A stretch of 29,930 nucleotides of DNA from Smittium mucronatum (lineage: Eukaryota > Kickxellomycota > Harpellomycetes > Harpellales > Legeriomycetaceae): NCBI GenBank assembly GCA_001953115.1, contig LSSL01001206.1, forward strand, positions 1 through 29,930. Reading direction: 5' to 3'. The position numbers and the translations under genes are program-made. Position 1 is the first letter of the stretch. Each line of letters opens with the position of its first letter. A model generated the notes under the pieces. The model saw only the letters and a program-made list of their open reading frames with translations. It was not told the origin of the DNA and searched no databases. Shown here piece by piece: positions 1 to 12,896 of this stretch.

Positions 1-588
1 CTATCAAAAAATAAAAGGGAACTGATTTTGATCAAGTATAGGAATTGTTATTAAATTATTTTGTTTTCCGCGTGGTTTTCACGTTTTTCATTTTCTATTA
101 GTAAACCAATTATACCAAATAAAATCAGCTTATTCAATGAAAAGTTTAAAGTCAAAACATAGTATAACTTTTGAAGTTCATATATTTAAAGCTCAGCTAC
201 TGTGAAAATCAACTTTTGACGAGTAAAAAAAGAAAAGTTCCTACTAAAGAGGCCACTTATTTCTGGCACTGATTATTTCGACTCATAAAATTTATACACA
301 AAAAGATCTCACCTTTTTCACCATCGATAAAAATTTCTAACATAAAACTTACTATAAAAAAAACTTATCCGTGTAATATACTTTTAATTGTTTTTGACTA
401 AGCTTAAAAAATCGAAAAAAAAATCTAAGGTGCGGCCCATATCAACTAAAAACCCCCTTAACAATAATTTTATCTTGAATCAATAAGAACAGCTATTTGA
501 AACACTTTTTCCATACATATTAGTTATATTTAGCACAAAATAGCTATCATAATGCATATTATAGAACTATATAGTCGTTATTACAGAT
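1..588 (+). repeat. Left terminal inverted repeat
   Basis: Reverse complement of 4831-5418. The match stops sharply at 588: inside it the left side reads ATTTACAG and the right-hand counterpart does not follow. No ORF of note lies in the arm. The outer limit is unknown because it coincides with the window edge. Confidence 0.9.
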
Positions 589-2166
589 ATTTACAGTTTC
601 TGTAGTTATTATGAAAATAAATTCACCATCATAAATCTAAATATTGCATTTCTTGATTATTTGATATTAACGATTATTAAAATCAAAAATTTGTATTTTT
701 TATGTTAAATATTCTTTCAAAATAAAATTTATTACTCATCTGACAATTATAAAATATCTTTAAGTAAAAGAGATACCAAATAATAATTACTTTATCTTTA
801 ATTTTAATTATAATAAGTATATAAAAAAACTGTTCGTTGAGATATTAATAAGTATTTAAATAGATAAAACAGTTAAAAATATTTAATTGCTTATTTTAAA
901 TATATTTTTAGCTATTTTATACCTTAATTTATGATATTATTCTTAAATAAAATATTAGTTACAAACTATATGTAAATTTTTTATATATAAAAACAAACTT
1001 TAAACCCCACTAAAAAAACTGATGATAATTAAATACCTAAATAATTTTTCTCTAACCCATTTACAGAACTATCTACTTTTATATTATTATGATTTTATAC
1101 AAAATGATATTCATTAACATTTTATTATTTAATTATGGTGAATTCGATGAATTTAAATAAAAAAAACATGCTTTTTTTTGAGCATAATCTATTTTTAATC
1201 CGGTATAATTAAATTAAATAATAAAAACTGGGCATCAAAATAAGATTTTTTATTGAAGCTTCTGCGTCAGATATCATTTTTTGTTTTTGTTTTTTGGTAT
1301 CCAAATAAACACATATATATAATATATTTGGATATATTATGTTGAAAATTTTATTATTTCCTCAATGACTGAGGTTTTCTATTAATATTATACGCTTTTA
1401 TTGAAAAAAAAGAAAACGTAACATAAACCTTTTTGTTTAAAAAAAAAATACAAATATCTTTAATATTCAATATGATTTCAAAATTTAGTGTTTTATTTAC
1501 TATATTATCATTTTTTTGAGAAATTTTTCTTTTCAAATGACCCTTTGGTTGAGGCTAGGTTAGGGGCACTTACTAAAAAAGAACAATCATTTCCCCTAAT
1601 TTTTTTTCTCGATTTATTTTATAAGTAAATAATACTGATTTAATAGAATATTCAGATATTATAGCTTTTTGAACTTATTTTCCATCACTTTTTCACATAA
1701 TCTTATCATTTATAAACGAGGGATTTTTTATTAAACCCATGAGATCAGTCAATTGCTTTAATTTTGCCTCTTCAAAGTAAAAAAATCAAAACACATGTTT
1801 AATTAAAAGTATCAATCTAATTTGTTTTATTATATGTGTATTTAATTTAAAATTTATTTTTATTTTATATAAAAGCTCCAAAAAATTTATCGAAAAATTG
1901 CTCATATGCTATTAGAATTTCTATTCACGAATATTTTGTTTAAAAAAAATTGCATTTTATAAACAAACAAATAAATTGATAGAATGGGATTTATTTTCCG
2001 AAACTTGAGGGAAAAAAATTAATAAATTTTTTTATTTGGTGTGTCTGTTTGTTTTAAATTATCTGAATATGGGATTTCGAAAGTTAACAATAAAATAAAT
2101 ATAAATTGTGATCGATTTTTTTGGCTTTTCTTTTTATTTTCCCAATTTCAATAAAATATTTTGAAA
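589..2166. other. MULE interior, 5' non-coding part
   Basis: AT-rich sequence between the left TIR and the transposase remnant. The longest open stretch (minus strand, near 1354-1536) is low-complexity Lys/Asn/Ile/Phe and looks like chance. No RNA gene, repeat array or recognisable promoter was seen. Confidence 0.5.
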
Positions 2167-3564
2167 ATGAACGGTGTTTTAATAAACACTTATCAAAAAT
2201 GATTAATTTTGTCTTTTGAGGGGCATATGTACCATAAGAAAGAAAAAAAATTTAAAAATGGAAAGACGTATTGGTTCTGTATTCAAAGGAATATATGTAC
2301 AAGCCGAGAAATAACTTATGAAAATCCTTCAGAAATTTTGAAGGCGACTGATCGTTTACATAATGTGAATCACGAACAAGAAATTTTAATAAGATCTAAA
2401 ATTAAAATGATTTACAATGCTTGTAATAACCGGTAAAAATCGCTGGTATTTATCGTTACCAATGTAAATCGTGGCTTGGAAAATCATGAACTTGAGATTT
2501 ACCCATAAAGGCCGTCTTTGATTATGAAAATAAACACATTTAGTTCTTATAAATTCCATAAGCTTACCTCTAGCATTTTCGATCTCTGAAATCTGCCAAA
2601 TATATTTGAAAATTCTAAAATGAATGAATATTTTTTGATTTAATACTCTGTTATATCGATCAGAGATAAAAGAGTTTTAATATTACCTACTATAGCAAAA
2701 TTGGAAACCCTTTTCAATTCATAAACCTGGTTTTTTTATAGAACCTTTAAGGTAACTCCTAAAATATCCTGCCAACTAATTACTATACATGGAATTATTT
2801 TAGGGAAAGATCATCTTTTAGTTTATTTTTTTTTGCCGGAAAAATGCGAATAAAATACAAAACAGTTTTTCTCAAAATAATATGACGCGCAATTTCAAAT
2901 TTAATTTTGATAAAATTCCATCGAATTATAAATAGCGATTTTGAAAAGACTATAATGAATTCTGTCCGTTTTTATTTCCCCAAATTGAAAATAAATCTAT
3001 GTTTCTTCCACCTTTGGCAGAGTGTCTTCAAAAAAATTCAATAAATCGAGCTAATAGAAGCTGTTTAAACAAAGAAGACAGAACTGTAAAGAAGATGGTA
3101 TATATGATGATATGCTTAGATTTCATACCTTTGTGAGACATAATAAGTGCTTATGAATTAGTGATAAACTCTTTCCCAACCAATATGTTCGATTTAGCAA
3201 AATATTTTGATAAATATTATATAATAGAACTCCTAGTAGAGGAAGAGAAAAATTGGAGCCCAGATATCTCCCTAGGTTTCGGAATGAATATTTAAATGTT
3301 AAAATGGGTGATGGTAGGTCTATTAACATAGTTTAGGCTTGAAAATCTAGATTTAAAAAGTTATTTGGAGATTTCCACCCATATATTTACAGTTTAATAG
3401 AATCTATGGAAAACGAGCTGGAGAATACAGAAACTATGATAAGATAATTGCAGCTTGGTAAAAAAATTAGAGAGCCCCAAAGAATAAAGTAAAGAAATCT
3501 TAAAAACAGTATATTAAATATAATAAAAAACTATGAAGCCAAAAAAAGAAACAACGAAACTTAG
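2167..3564 (+). pseudogene. Decayed FLYWCH-type MULE transposase
   Basis: The N-terminal part (about 2167-2436) reads as a FLYWCH zinc finger: GHMYHKKEKKFKNGKTYWFC, then a second Cys in RNIC and the pair HNVNH (Cys, Cys, His, His). Frame 1 at 2662-2880 then gives RVLILPTIAKLETLF, YRTFKVTPK and CQLITIHGI, followed by FFLPEKCE. This is the MULE block around the first catalytic Asp (normally DGTFK), with the Asp replaced. Frame 2 at 2918-3295 gives YNEFCPFLFP, VKKMVYMMICLDFIP and FPTNMFDLAKYFDKYYI. Frame 1 at 3286-3564 gives FHPYIYSLIESMENELE near the C-terminus. At least eight in-frame stops and two frame changes make it non-functional. It lies centrally between the long TIRs. The start is uncertain: an ATG at 2167 precedes one in-frame stop. 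Family assignment is from motif order only. Confidence 0.82.
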
Positions 3565-4830
3565 GAATATTTAGACATGTGCGTTTTTTGTTTTCTCTTT
3601 GATTATCTAATTCTAGTTCTTTATTTTTTTAATAAAATAAAAGTACAATTTTTTATTTTTAAATTTTAAAGGTTAATTTTTCACAATAATATAATCATAA
3701 ATTTTGTAAATATAATAAAATATGAAGATAAAATTTTATTTAAACTTATCTCAATATAAGTTTTATTCCAAAAATACCAATTAAATAAAATTTTGATGTG
3801 AAAGCTTATTTGAGAATTGACCGAAGGTTAAGTTTTAATAGGAAAAAAACACCATATTCTAAAGAATAACAACCGTTTTGCAAACTTATATGAAGAAAAA
3901 GTATTACTATTAGGAAAAATTTCAGACGGCTAAAATAGCACTTGAACTATTTATAATTTGTGTCTATATTCAAGATTATATCAATTTTAGAAATTTTAGA
4001 AATTTTTTATTTTAATAAGTTTAAAATTAGGTTTTAATTTTTCTTGTACTCAAAAATATTTGAGATCTAAAAAAGGTGTGTTTAAAATGTTTAAGAAACA
4101 TAAAATTGGAAAAAGGAAAAAATTTATCGAAAATTGGTATCAAAGAGTAAAAAAAATGATGAAGTTAAGTTAAGTTAAAGAATATATATATATAAATTTA
4201 GGTGATTCTGAATCAATATAAATATTTTGAATAGAATTATATTTTTGTAGATTTGTGAAAATAATTTGTTTAATGATTTGTAATAAAATAAATAAGGCGT
4301 TAGATTTTATGTTTTGGTAAAATAGATGTTATATAATCAATTAAAAAATTTAATAAAGTTTTCATAATTTTTTAGCATCTATTTTTAATTTATTTATTCA
4401 CAGTTAGTATTATCATTATCATTATCAATTATAAAAACAAATCCGGCTATAAATTATTTTTTAAAAATATTTTTTGTGGAATTTTTCTTAACTTTTGATA
4501 CATAAAACTGAATCTTTTATTTGTTAAAAAGAGTTGTCTTTATATAACCTGAATTATTATAGTAAGCATAGGTTTTTGAAAATTAAAATGATAGAAATTA
4601 GATAAAGCTAAAATATTATGGGGATTTATTCATCGGAATAATGAAAAGATAAGTCACAAGTTATAAATCGCATAATTCAAATTTGGTCAAATAAAATATG
4701 AGGAATACAGAAAAATAATTTTTCATTTTAAATCTAATAAAGAAGGATGGTGGTTAAATATTATAACTATAAAACTGAAATGGAATTTAGAAGCCTTATT
4801 TGTATTTATTTAGTTAAAAATATCCAACTT
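3565..4830. other. MULE interior, 3' non-coding part
   Basis: AT-rich sequence between the transposase remnant and the right TIR. It contains a short GTTAA repeat followed by a TA run around 4163-4192. Nothing that looks coding was seen in either strand. Confidence 0.5.
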
Positions 4831-5418
4831 ATCTGCAATAACGACTATATAGTTCTATAATATGCATTATGATAGCTATTTTGTGCTAAATATAACTAAT
4901 ATGTATGGAAAAAGTGTTTCAAATAGCTGTTCTTATTGATTCAAGATAAAATTATTGTTAAGGGGGTTTTTAGTTGATATGGGCCGCACCTTAGATTTTT
5001 TTTTCGATTTTTTAAGCTTAGTCAAAAACAATTAAAAGTATATTACACGGATAAGTTTTTTTTATAGTAAGTTTTATGTTAGAAATTTTTATCGATGGTG
5101 AAAAAGGTGAGATCTTTTTGTGTATAAATTTTATGAGTCGAAATAATCAGTGCCAGAAATAAGTGGCCTCTTTAGTAGGAACTTTTCTTTTTTTACTCGT
5201 CAAAAGTTGATTTTCACAGTAGCTGAGCTTTAAATATATGAACTTCAAAAGTTATACTATGTTTTGACTTTAAACTTTTCATTGAATAAGCTGATTTTAT
5301 TTGGTATAATTGGTTTACTAATAGAAAATGAAAAACGTGAAAACCACGCGGAAAACAAAATAATTTAATAACAATTCCTATACTTGATCAAAATCAGTTC
5401 CCTTTTATTTTTTGATAG
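4831..5418 (-). repeat. Right terminal inverted repeat
   Basis: Reverse complement of 1-588. It starts ATCTGCAATAACG and ends TTTTTTGATAG. The sequence after 5418 (TAGCATTCAATAG) is either flank or further arm, which cannot be decided without the sequence left of base 1. Confidence 0.9.
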
Positions 5419-8004
5419 TAGCATTCAATAGCATATGTTTCTTTGAACGAAATACTTTAAAAAAATTAAAACAGAAAGCTTAAGCTCTCCAGGATTTAGG
5501 ATTTTAACAGTCAGCTTTAACACTACCCGATTTCAAAAAAGAGTTTGTGTGTATTATTAGTAACAATATTAGTTCAAATAGAAACACCCAATAGAATCTT
5601 ACAATTACCCAAATTGCATTTTCACTTCATTAAACCGATTCCATTATTTAGTGATTATCCTCAAAGGCTAGGAGTAAAAAATTATTCTGCAGGATTTGAT
5701 AATAAACATAAATTTGGGGAGGGGGAAATTTAACTGAAAATCACTATAAGGTAATATATCTAGTGAGCGAATTTTTACGCGCATTGATTGGATGGTACGA
5801 AAAGTGTAAGATGAGCTAATTTTGCTATAGAAAAATTGTAAATTAGGTAAATTTTCAAATAGAAAAGTTGTAAAGTATGTTAATTGGCTATCAGATAAAA
5901 TTCCAATTTAGTTAATTATCCTGTAGGTGGAATGTCAATTGTGTGAAAGTACTAGGTGAAAATTAATTTAGGTCAAATTGAATTGAGAGAGATATCCTGA
6001 AATCATCCAAATTATATTCATGCATACATTGCTTTAATATTAATCCAAGTAAAGTTTAAAATTCTTTAAAAAAAGGGCTTCTACTTGAAAAATAGGGCTT
6101 TATTTTGAAAAGGGTATCCTTAAGATACTCAAGTAAGATATTATTTAGATGGTGAATAAAATGTGCTTAAATAATTTTAACAGGTATATTTGTGAAAATT
6201 TAATTAACGAGTTGATATTAGTTTAAAAATTATTCGAAACCCTCTGTACAGATAATATATCTGATAAAATCATAAAAATTATAAAATTATATCATTAATA
6301 GCTTAAATTTGTTTTATATGAGTTTAAAATTGGTTAATTAATGGGTATATGAATATTTAAATAACCAGTAGAATTATAGCGTACTTAATGGTAAAAATGC
6401 AGCTAAAATTGGAAAAAATTTACAGTGAATAATCAGTATATTCTTAAAGCGTAAAAATAAGATAGCGTCAATCTATAACTCAAATATTTCATTAAAAAAA
6501 ATGAATAATTAAATTATAAATAAGTATTTTGATAATTAATGGGTTTAGTGCTAATTTACTATCTCAATATAATAGGTATAAATTAATGAAATTTGTTAAA
6601 AATCAACAATTCTAGAAGCCCTCACTCATAATTTATTAATTTATTATACTCAAGACTAGAATTCTCTTATTATCTATCTGGATTCTTAATAGACTTTCTC
6701 AATAATTAAAGCTATCAATCCTTGAATCCCTTAATCCTAGATCCACTTTCTTAATCATAAAAGTCCCCAAACCTCAATCTGCTTTCTTAATCCTCAAAGT
6801 CCCCAAATACCAATCCGCTTTCTCAATCTTGAATATTTTTTTCTTGTTTTTTTATTTATGTATATTTTCATCTTTTTATTTAAATTTGATTTTCCTTTTA
6901 TATAAATTGAACTTTAAGTCTAAGTATACGACCCGATATTCATATTTTAAAGAGAATATAATAAAAAAATTCATGTACTTATATTTTAGTTTTTCTATTT
7001 TTTATTTATCTCTTGGTTAAATAATATAAAAAAAAATTAACCTCCATAAGAATCTTTTTCGATTTTCTAATAAATATGAATATATTAACAAGCTAAACCA
7101 TTTTTATGCTGTAAATGTTTATAAATTTTGGTATTATTTGTAGAGAGGGTTAATTAGCCTCTTGAAAAAAATTCTTTTCTCTGTTCCACCTAATTTTACG
7201 AGAAAAAATTAAGTATTGTATACCCTAAAATTTAAATATTTCAAAAGTAAGAAATAAATCTTGCGATAAATAGTTATTCAGAACTGAAGATATGCCATGA
7301 AAAAGATTCTCAATGTTACAAATAATCAAAATATGCAATATAAAATATTGTTTACGTGTTTTTCATTATTTTTACCCAAAAAGCCCTTATATTAGATTTA
7401 AAATAACAGATCACAGTTTTAAAATAGAATAATCAAATTAAAAATATTGATAAATATGGCTGAAATCTGTGGGAGAAGTATTACGGCCCCAAAACTATTA
7501 TTTACCTACTAACATACCTATATCTTTGCCAAAATTATAACTTATTTTTTTTTTGAAATAAAATTATTTTGAAATTTATGGATTATTGAATAAAGTATCT
7601 CTTCAAAATTTGGTGAACGGATGTAAATAAAAAAATTTGTAACTATTATTATTATATTATATGACCAAAAATATGAATTTTTAAGACGTAACGATATTGT
7701 TATTAATATTCTGCTGTAGTACAAAGCGCAATGTCAAATCACGCAGCCTTAAAATTATTATTAAAACTAAATTGGCTAAAATATTATAAAATAACATAAA
7801 ATTCTTAATTTTTTCTAACCTATATTTCATTTTTTTTTACGGGATTTCATTATCTCCTATGCAAAAAGATAATCCATTTAAAAGCTCGATTATTTTTTTG
7901 TTAGGGTAGATTGTGAATTTATAACCATAACAAGCCCCATTTCGCAATAATTATCACCCTTCTGTTGGACCATATACATTTTTTATTTTATGATCGTTAA
8001 TCTA
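5419..8004. other. AT-rich intergenic stretch
   Basis: Apart from a 36-bp tandem repeat at 6746-6834, I see nothing supportable here. Short open frames (for example 5545-5733 and 6829-7020 on plus, 7542-7724 on minus) are dominated by Phe, Tyr, Ile, Leu and Lys, as expected from AT-rich noise, and carry no motif I recognise. Confidence 0.5.
6746..6834 (+). repeat. 36-bp tandem repeat, about 2.4 copies
   Basis: Units 6746-6781 and 6782-6817 both begin CTTTCTTAATC, share AAAGTCCCCAAA and end in CAATCTG or CAATCCG. A partial third unit begins CTTTCTCAATC at 6818. More diverged fragments (TTAATCCTAGATCCA) lie just upstream, so the array may once have been longer. Confidence 0.75.
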
Positions 8005-9259
8005 TTATATTTTATAATCTATCTCTTTATAATCATTGAATTTTAATTTTCTAATTGGAGATGCGAGCAACTTAGACAAAACCTTTGTAAAATAAGCTAA
8101 ATATTTAAAAAAATTAATTAAAATTCTACTATAATATATACTAGGCGCATATCTATAGTTTATGTGAAATTTTATTTTAGGTACGAATTTTTTGCTATTA
8201 AAATTCATTTCGGAGCATTCTCGGAAACTAGATAAAAGATTCTCTATTTTTTTAACATTTTTAATAAGCATAATTCTTTCAGGCCATCTAGAAAGCAATC
8301 CTGTCAACCAGCTAATTATTTATTTTAAAAAAAATTCAATCAAATTTATACAATTTAAAAATTACAGAAAGCCCCATCAACTATGTTTTTACAATTATAT
8401 TCAATAAAATAATTCAAAATAAATATTTTCTTGAATTCATGACCTAAGTCTTTTGTACTCAGAATAAAAACTCGAAAGAGCTGAAATTTAAGCTGTAATC
8501 GGTCCAAATACTGATTTTTTTCAATTTAAAGTAAAATTAATTTCTTATTAACTCTTTAAACAATCTGTCGCATATTTCAAATCTTAATTTAGTATTTTTG
8601 ATAGGAAATTATCGTACCTGTAAACAATTTACCCAGATTTTTCTAAGTGTATAGTTGTAAATCCATGATTTGATAACTGAGATTTTTTTTAAAATGACGT
8701 GCTATTTTCTATAGACCCTCCTCCTATCCTGAAATTATTTTTAAATTCCATAATAATGATGCAAAAATTTTCATCTAAAACCTTAACACTATTTTTATAT
8801 GATTCTTACTGTACATTTTCTATATGTTGGTTCTGTCTATAGATTAAAATTTTACCTTCGAAATCTTCGAAACTTTCAAGATTTTGAGATAATTAAATTT
8901 TTTTGATTTTTTGGTGTTTATTTGAACTTTGTGGAAATTAGGGCACATATCTGTTGGTACCACGGTTTTTTTGAAATTTTTAGGGCATATACTGTAAAAT
9001 GAGCTTATTCTCATTTTTAAAACAGGTTTTTTGTCAATTAATATTTTGTATATTTCTTTTTTAGGAATTTTGGGGTAGTAAATAGGAATATCTATTGATA
9101 TATTTTCTTTTTTTTTACCAAACCACGTCTTTGAAGATATTCTAGAGTTTTTAGACAAATAATTTTTGGTAATTTCTCTGATCCAATCAGTAATAGCGCT
9201 TTTTTTACTCGTCTCATAAATTTTGCTTTTATTTAAAATGAAATATCTGGATTATTATA
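8005..9259 (-). pseudogene. Decayed transposase of an unnamed DDE/D-like family
   Basis: Read on the minus strand from about 9259. The segments in order are: AITDWIREITKNYLSKNSR; MRISSFYSICPKNFKK followed by TDMCP at about 8951 (a zinc-type Cys motif whose second half is damaged to NFH); IIIMEFKNNFRIGGG near 8760-8715; ISIWTDYSLNFSSFEF near 8513-8466; CKNIVDGAF near 8393-8367; and GLLSRW near 8300, leading into the last open stretch (8307-8005). The spaced acidic motifs (EFK, WTD, VDG-F) resemble an RNase-H-fold transposase with three acidic residues, but I cannot name the superfamily. Several in-frame stops and at least one frame change separate the parts. The open 104- and 100-codon stretches inside are fragments of this one gene. 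No flanking inverted repeats were identified. Confidence 0.55.
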
Positions 9260-12200
9260 TTTCTATTTGATTAATATACTGGTCACTATGTAACTGGAAT
9301 ACAAATTTTCTTAGTTTCTCTCGCCTGTAAATAGACACCACCAATGAAAGTACAATAGGTTTATTTATGCTATATCGTGGTGCATTTTTGTGAATTTTTA
9401 ATATTTTTCTCAAAAATTTGACTTATTTGAAGTCATTTTAAATTTCTGAAATATTATACTTTCCTTATTTTGACTTTGTGAAAAAATATCCGAATAAGTC
9501 GTTTGAGTCTTATTTGGATATTGCGTGAGCTATTTGGTCTATTTTTTATATCTTTTTGCTTTTTTTTGATAGTGAAATGTCAACAAATCTGTGATTATTA
9601 TTTCCAGGCTCATAAGAGTTAACTTTAAGATAATCCATACCGATTTTTTTTTAAAAAAAAAAACGAATTTTATTATTCCCAAAAAATTAAATATAATTCA
9701 ATGCACTTTTACTTTATCAGATTGTAAGAAAAAAATTGATTATTTCCTAAATAAGGTATATAGGATCATATTCATTAAAAAATTCGGTAAAAATCATCAA
9801 TAGTTTTTTAAAGTTATATCTTTCAATTATTTCTTTATATAATCATTAAATAATTATACGAATAAAAATCAAATCGTTAAAAATTGCTCTTTTTAATAAA
9901 AATAAAATAAGTAAAACTACAGGTGTGCAAAATAATCTCCCATATAATGTTATACATATAAATTAAATGAATAATGTGTTTATAAGTGAAAGTCAAGTAT
10001 TTTGATCTATCTTTTATTATTTGAGCTTTTTTTAATTTTTTTATTGCTTAAAATATTTTTCAAGACAATTTCTAATTATAGTTGAAAAAATTACGTAATC
10101 ATTAGATTTTGATGAAATAATAACAAATATTTACACCCGATGGAAAAACAAAATAACTTTTTGTTATTCCTTTTTAATTTTCACATGCTTGAAAAATCGA
10201 AACCATTACATATTTTATTTTGATTTTTTAATTATAATAAATATATTTTCCAATTAAAAAACTTCCTTGTTATCAGAAAAACAAGATATATTCATTTAAA
10301 TGTCTTTATTATTCGCTATTAGTCATTTTTTTGAAATAGTTGTGGTCTATTTAAAAATTGAATTACTTATTTAGAAATTAATAAGTTATTAATTAACACA
10401 ATTCTCATTAAGAAATAACTCGTAGAATTAATTGATAACTTATAAGTTGTCTAATACTTGATTTATTGTTTAAATATAGTTTTTATTAATTAAATCTCTT
10501 TCAGTTATTTAATAGAAGAAGTATATTAACGAGATTGGTTTATTTAATTTGTTAAGGGGTTAAAATTTGAACTTTATTTGTCAATTTTTATTTATTTAAC
10601 TATAAAAAAATGGAAAATTAGCAATTTTTTAGCAATTTATTATACATTCTAAAATCACTAAAATTTAATCAGAAATAAAAACTTAAATTCCAGTAATTTA
10701 GTTTTAAGGTTGTAAAACTTTTTATTACTTTACATTCAGCTAGAAAATGCTTCTCATTTTTTTCTTATAAAAATATCTCATTATACAGGTACCAATAATT
10801 ACCTTAGTTTCCTAAAATTTTCTATTGCAATTCATTAATTATCGCTTAAAAATTCAATCGATTTTTTCAAATTAAGGCTCTTAAAAAAGCGGTTATTTTT
10901 ACATTTATTTTTTAAAATTTAAATATCAAGAAACTGTGATGCTATATAAAAAGTTATAAATAAAAAACAAGCGCATATGCATTTAATAAAAAAATTGTGT
11001 GAAAGAGTATCTATAAAAGTCAACTCTGAGTTTAGGGATTCAGAGATAAATAAACAAACCTTTTCTTATTAATCGTTATATTCAAGAGAATATAAGACAA
11101 TGGAATGAGTCTTACCTGTATAAAATAAGAAAATATAATTTTATAATTGAATTAACAATAATTTTTTTCTATAAAATACCGAATATTAGTTAGGATATAA
11201 AATTTAATATTCATGCTTATCTCAAAGAAAATTTAACTCTTTCAGGGCTTATTGGGTATAAAACTCTTTTATTTTATTGCCAATTCTGTCGTTAGTCCAA
11301 CAAAAATTTCATATTGTTTATTAAATCAATTCTTACGAAAAATTGTGGCAGTAAATATAAAATTACAAAATTCAAGTAAGAAATTTTGCCCAAAGATGGT
11401 TAAATTGAAAAAATAAAACTATCTATTCTCATTTTTTTTGGATAGAATTCTAAACGCGATTAACTTTTAATAAACCAGATAGGGATTTAGATTAATTAGG
11501 TGCGATTTTAATATAAACCTAAAAATTAAGAAATTGATAAAGTTATTTCTAAATAACTTTTCTTTATTTTTTTTAATGAGAGTATTAGGGTTTTCAATTG
11601 TTTGTAAAATTATCAGATCAATAAATTTGATAATATTAGATGTTTTTATTATAGAATCATAAATTAGATAATTAGTCTAATATTAAAAAATAACTCAGTC
11701 ATTTTTTTTAAAATTTTTATTAAGATATTCGGGGGCACTTTTTTTAAAATTGAGTGGTTTTATCTTTACATGCACACAATTAGATAAAATCTCTGTTTTT
11801 TAAGGTAAACATATTTAAAGATATATTATGTGAAAGGTCATTTAATTCACAAAAAATTAAATAAGTGAATAGATGAGTATAAGCTAATGTCAAATGGTTT
11901 CATATTTTAAATGAATATATTTTTTTCTAATCATTCGTTCTCCATTTTTTCTAACTCATCTGTGTCTAAAAGTTTTTAACATATTTTCTTTAAAATCCAA
12001 TATATATATATATATATATAAACCCTCTTTTTCTTGAATTTAAACAATAATTATAAAATTATAAACCTACATTAAAAAAAAAAAATCGAATCTAAAGATA
12101 TAAACCACAGAATTCATTTTCCTTAAGAATAATCTATGGCTTGAGAATTATCAGCAGCTTTATTTTCGAATAAAACCAATTTAAGTATCTTATTATCATA

Positions 12201-12896
12201 AAAAATGCATATTCCATACTCTTTACTTATTTTTTCTTTTGAGTTTAAATATTTTTCAGAAATTTCAGCCTATTATATATGTGGAAGTGTTTGCGATTTT
12301 GATTTTAAATTTGTGTATAAAAAGTTTTGTTGATAGATTTTCGTATTAACGACTTAATTGGACTGACCCAATAGAATTTTTCAAAGGCAATTTCAAAGAC
12401 AATTTCAAAGAAATAATTTACAAAGAAATTAGAAAGACTGAACTTATTCTCAAGTCTATTTACAATAGATAGATTTTGAGTATAAATTACAATAAAAAAA
12501 AAGGGGGGGATATTTGGATATAGAAAAAAACCAAAAGCAAAGAATAAAAAAATAAACTATAAAAGCCGTTTGTAGGGTCATAATGAACAGGGGGACACCG
12601 AGAAAAATTGAATATATAATACTTTTGTAAGCGTCACGAATACTTATTAAAATAAAATACACATTTTAAAGATCTAATTTTATACGCACAGTATACAGAT
12701 TCTAACTTTATTTACTAATAATTTTTATTAAATCATACCTCTATTATATAGCTTTTATTAATAAATTATAATTCACAACAAATATCCGTTACAATTATAA
12801 AAGAAACTACACAAAAAAAAAGAAGAACATCTATTACTTTTAATTTATAACCTTAAATCTTAATCCCCTATTAGTATACCCAATTAATTAAACATA
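9260..12896. other. AT-rich intergenic stretch
   Basis: No gene is supported. The open frame at 9591-9803 (+) starts from a non-ATG codon and has a noise-like Lys/Ile/Phe composition. The frame at 12456-12662 (-) is hydrophobic but has no motif or context. A (TA)10 run at 12001-12020 is the only clear repeat. Confidence 0.5.
12001..12020. repeat. (TA)10 microsatellite
   Basis: Ten uninterrupted TA dinucleotides between AAAATCCAA and AACCCTCTTT. Confidence 0.95.

Larger units (their letters stand above)
1..5418 (+). mobile_element. Mutator-like element with long terminal inverted repeats
   Basis: Positions 1-588 and 4831-5418 are reverse complements with no indel and one mismatch found by eye (583 against 4836). 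They enclose 4242 bp that hold the remains of a MULE transposase in the plus orientation. Long TIRs of hundreds of bases are a known property of many MULEs, so structure and content agree. The arm begins exactly at window base 1, so the element may extend to the left. The target-site duplication cannot be tested because the left flank is outside the window. The transposase is dead, so any recent movement must have used an enzyme supplied elsewhere. Confidence 0.8.

Noticed and set aside
6829..7020. 63-codon hydrophobic plus-strand frame that might be a membrane peptide
   Set aside because: It has a non-ATG start and consists almost only of Phe, Tyr, Leu, Ile and Lys, as expected in AT-rich noise.
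8005..8110. Similarity of FFKYLAYFTKVLSKLLASPI to the Gypsy reverse-transcriptase/RNase H linker
   Set aside because: The companion motifs are not adjacent or in the right order, and upstream sequence on the same strand gives a better ordered match to a DNA transposase.
8250..8310. Plus-strand ILSGHLESNP resembles the end of a 2A-like peptide (GDxExNPGP) of some non-LTR retrotransposons
   Set aside because: The key Asp and the final Gly-Pro are missing, no endonuclease or reverse transcriptase follows, and the same DNA reads better as the minus-strand transposase relic.
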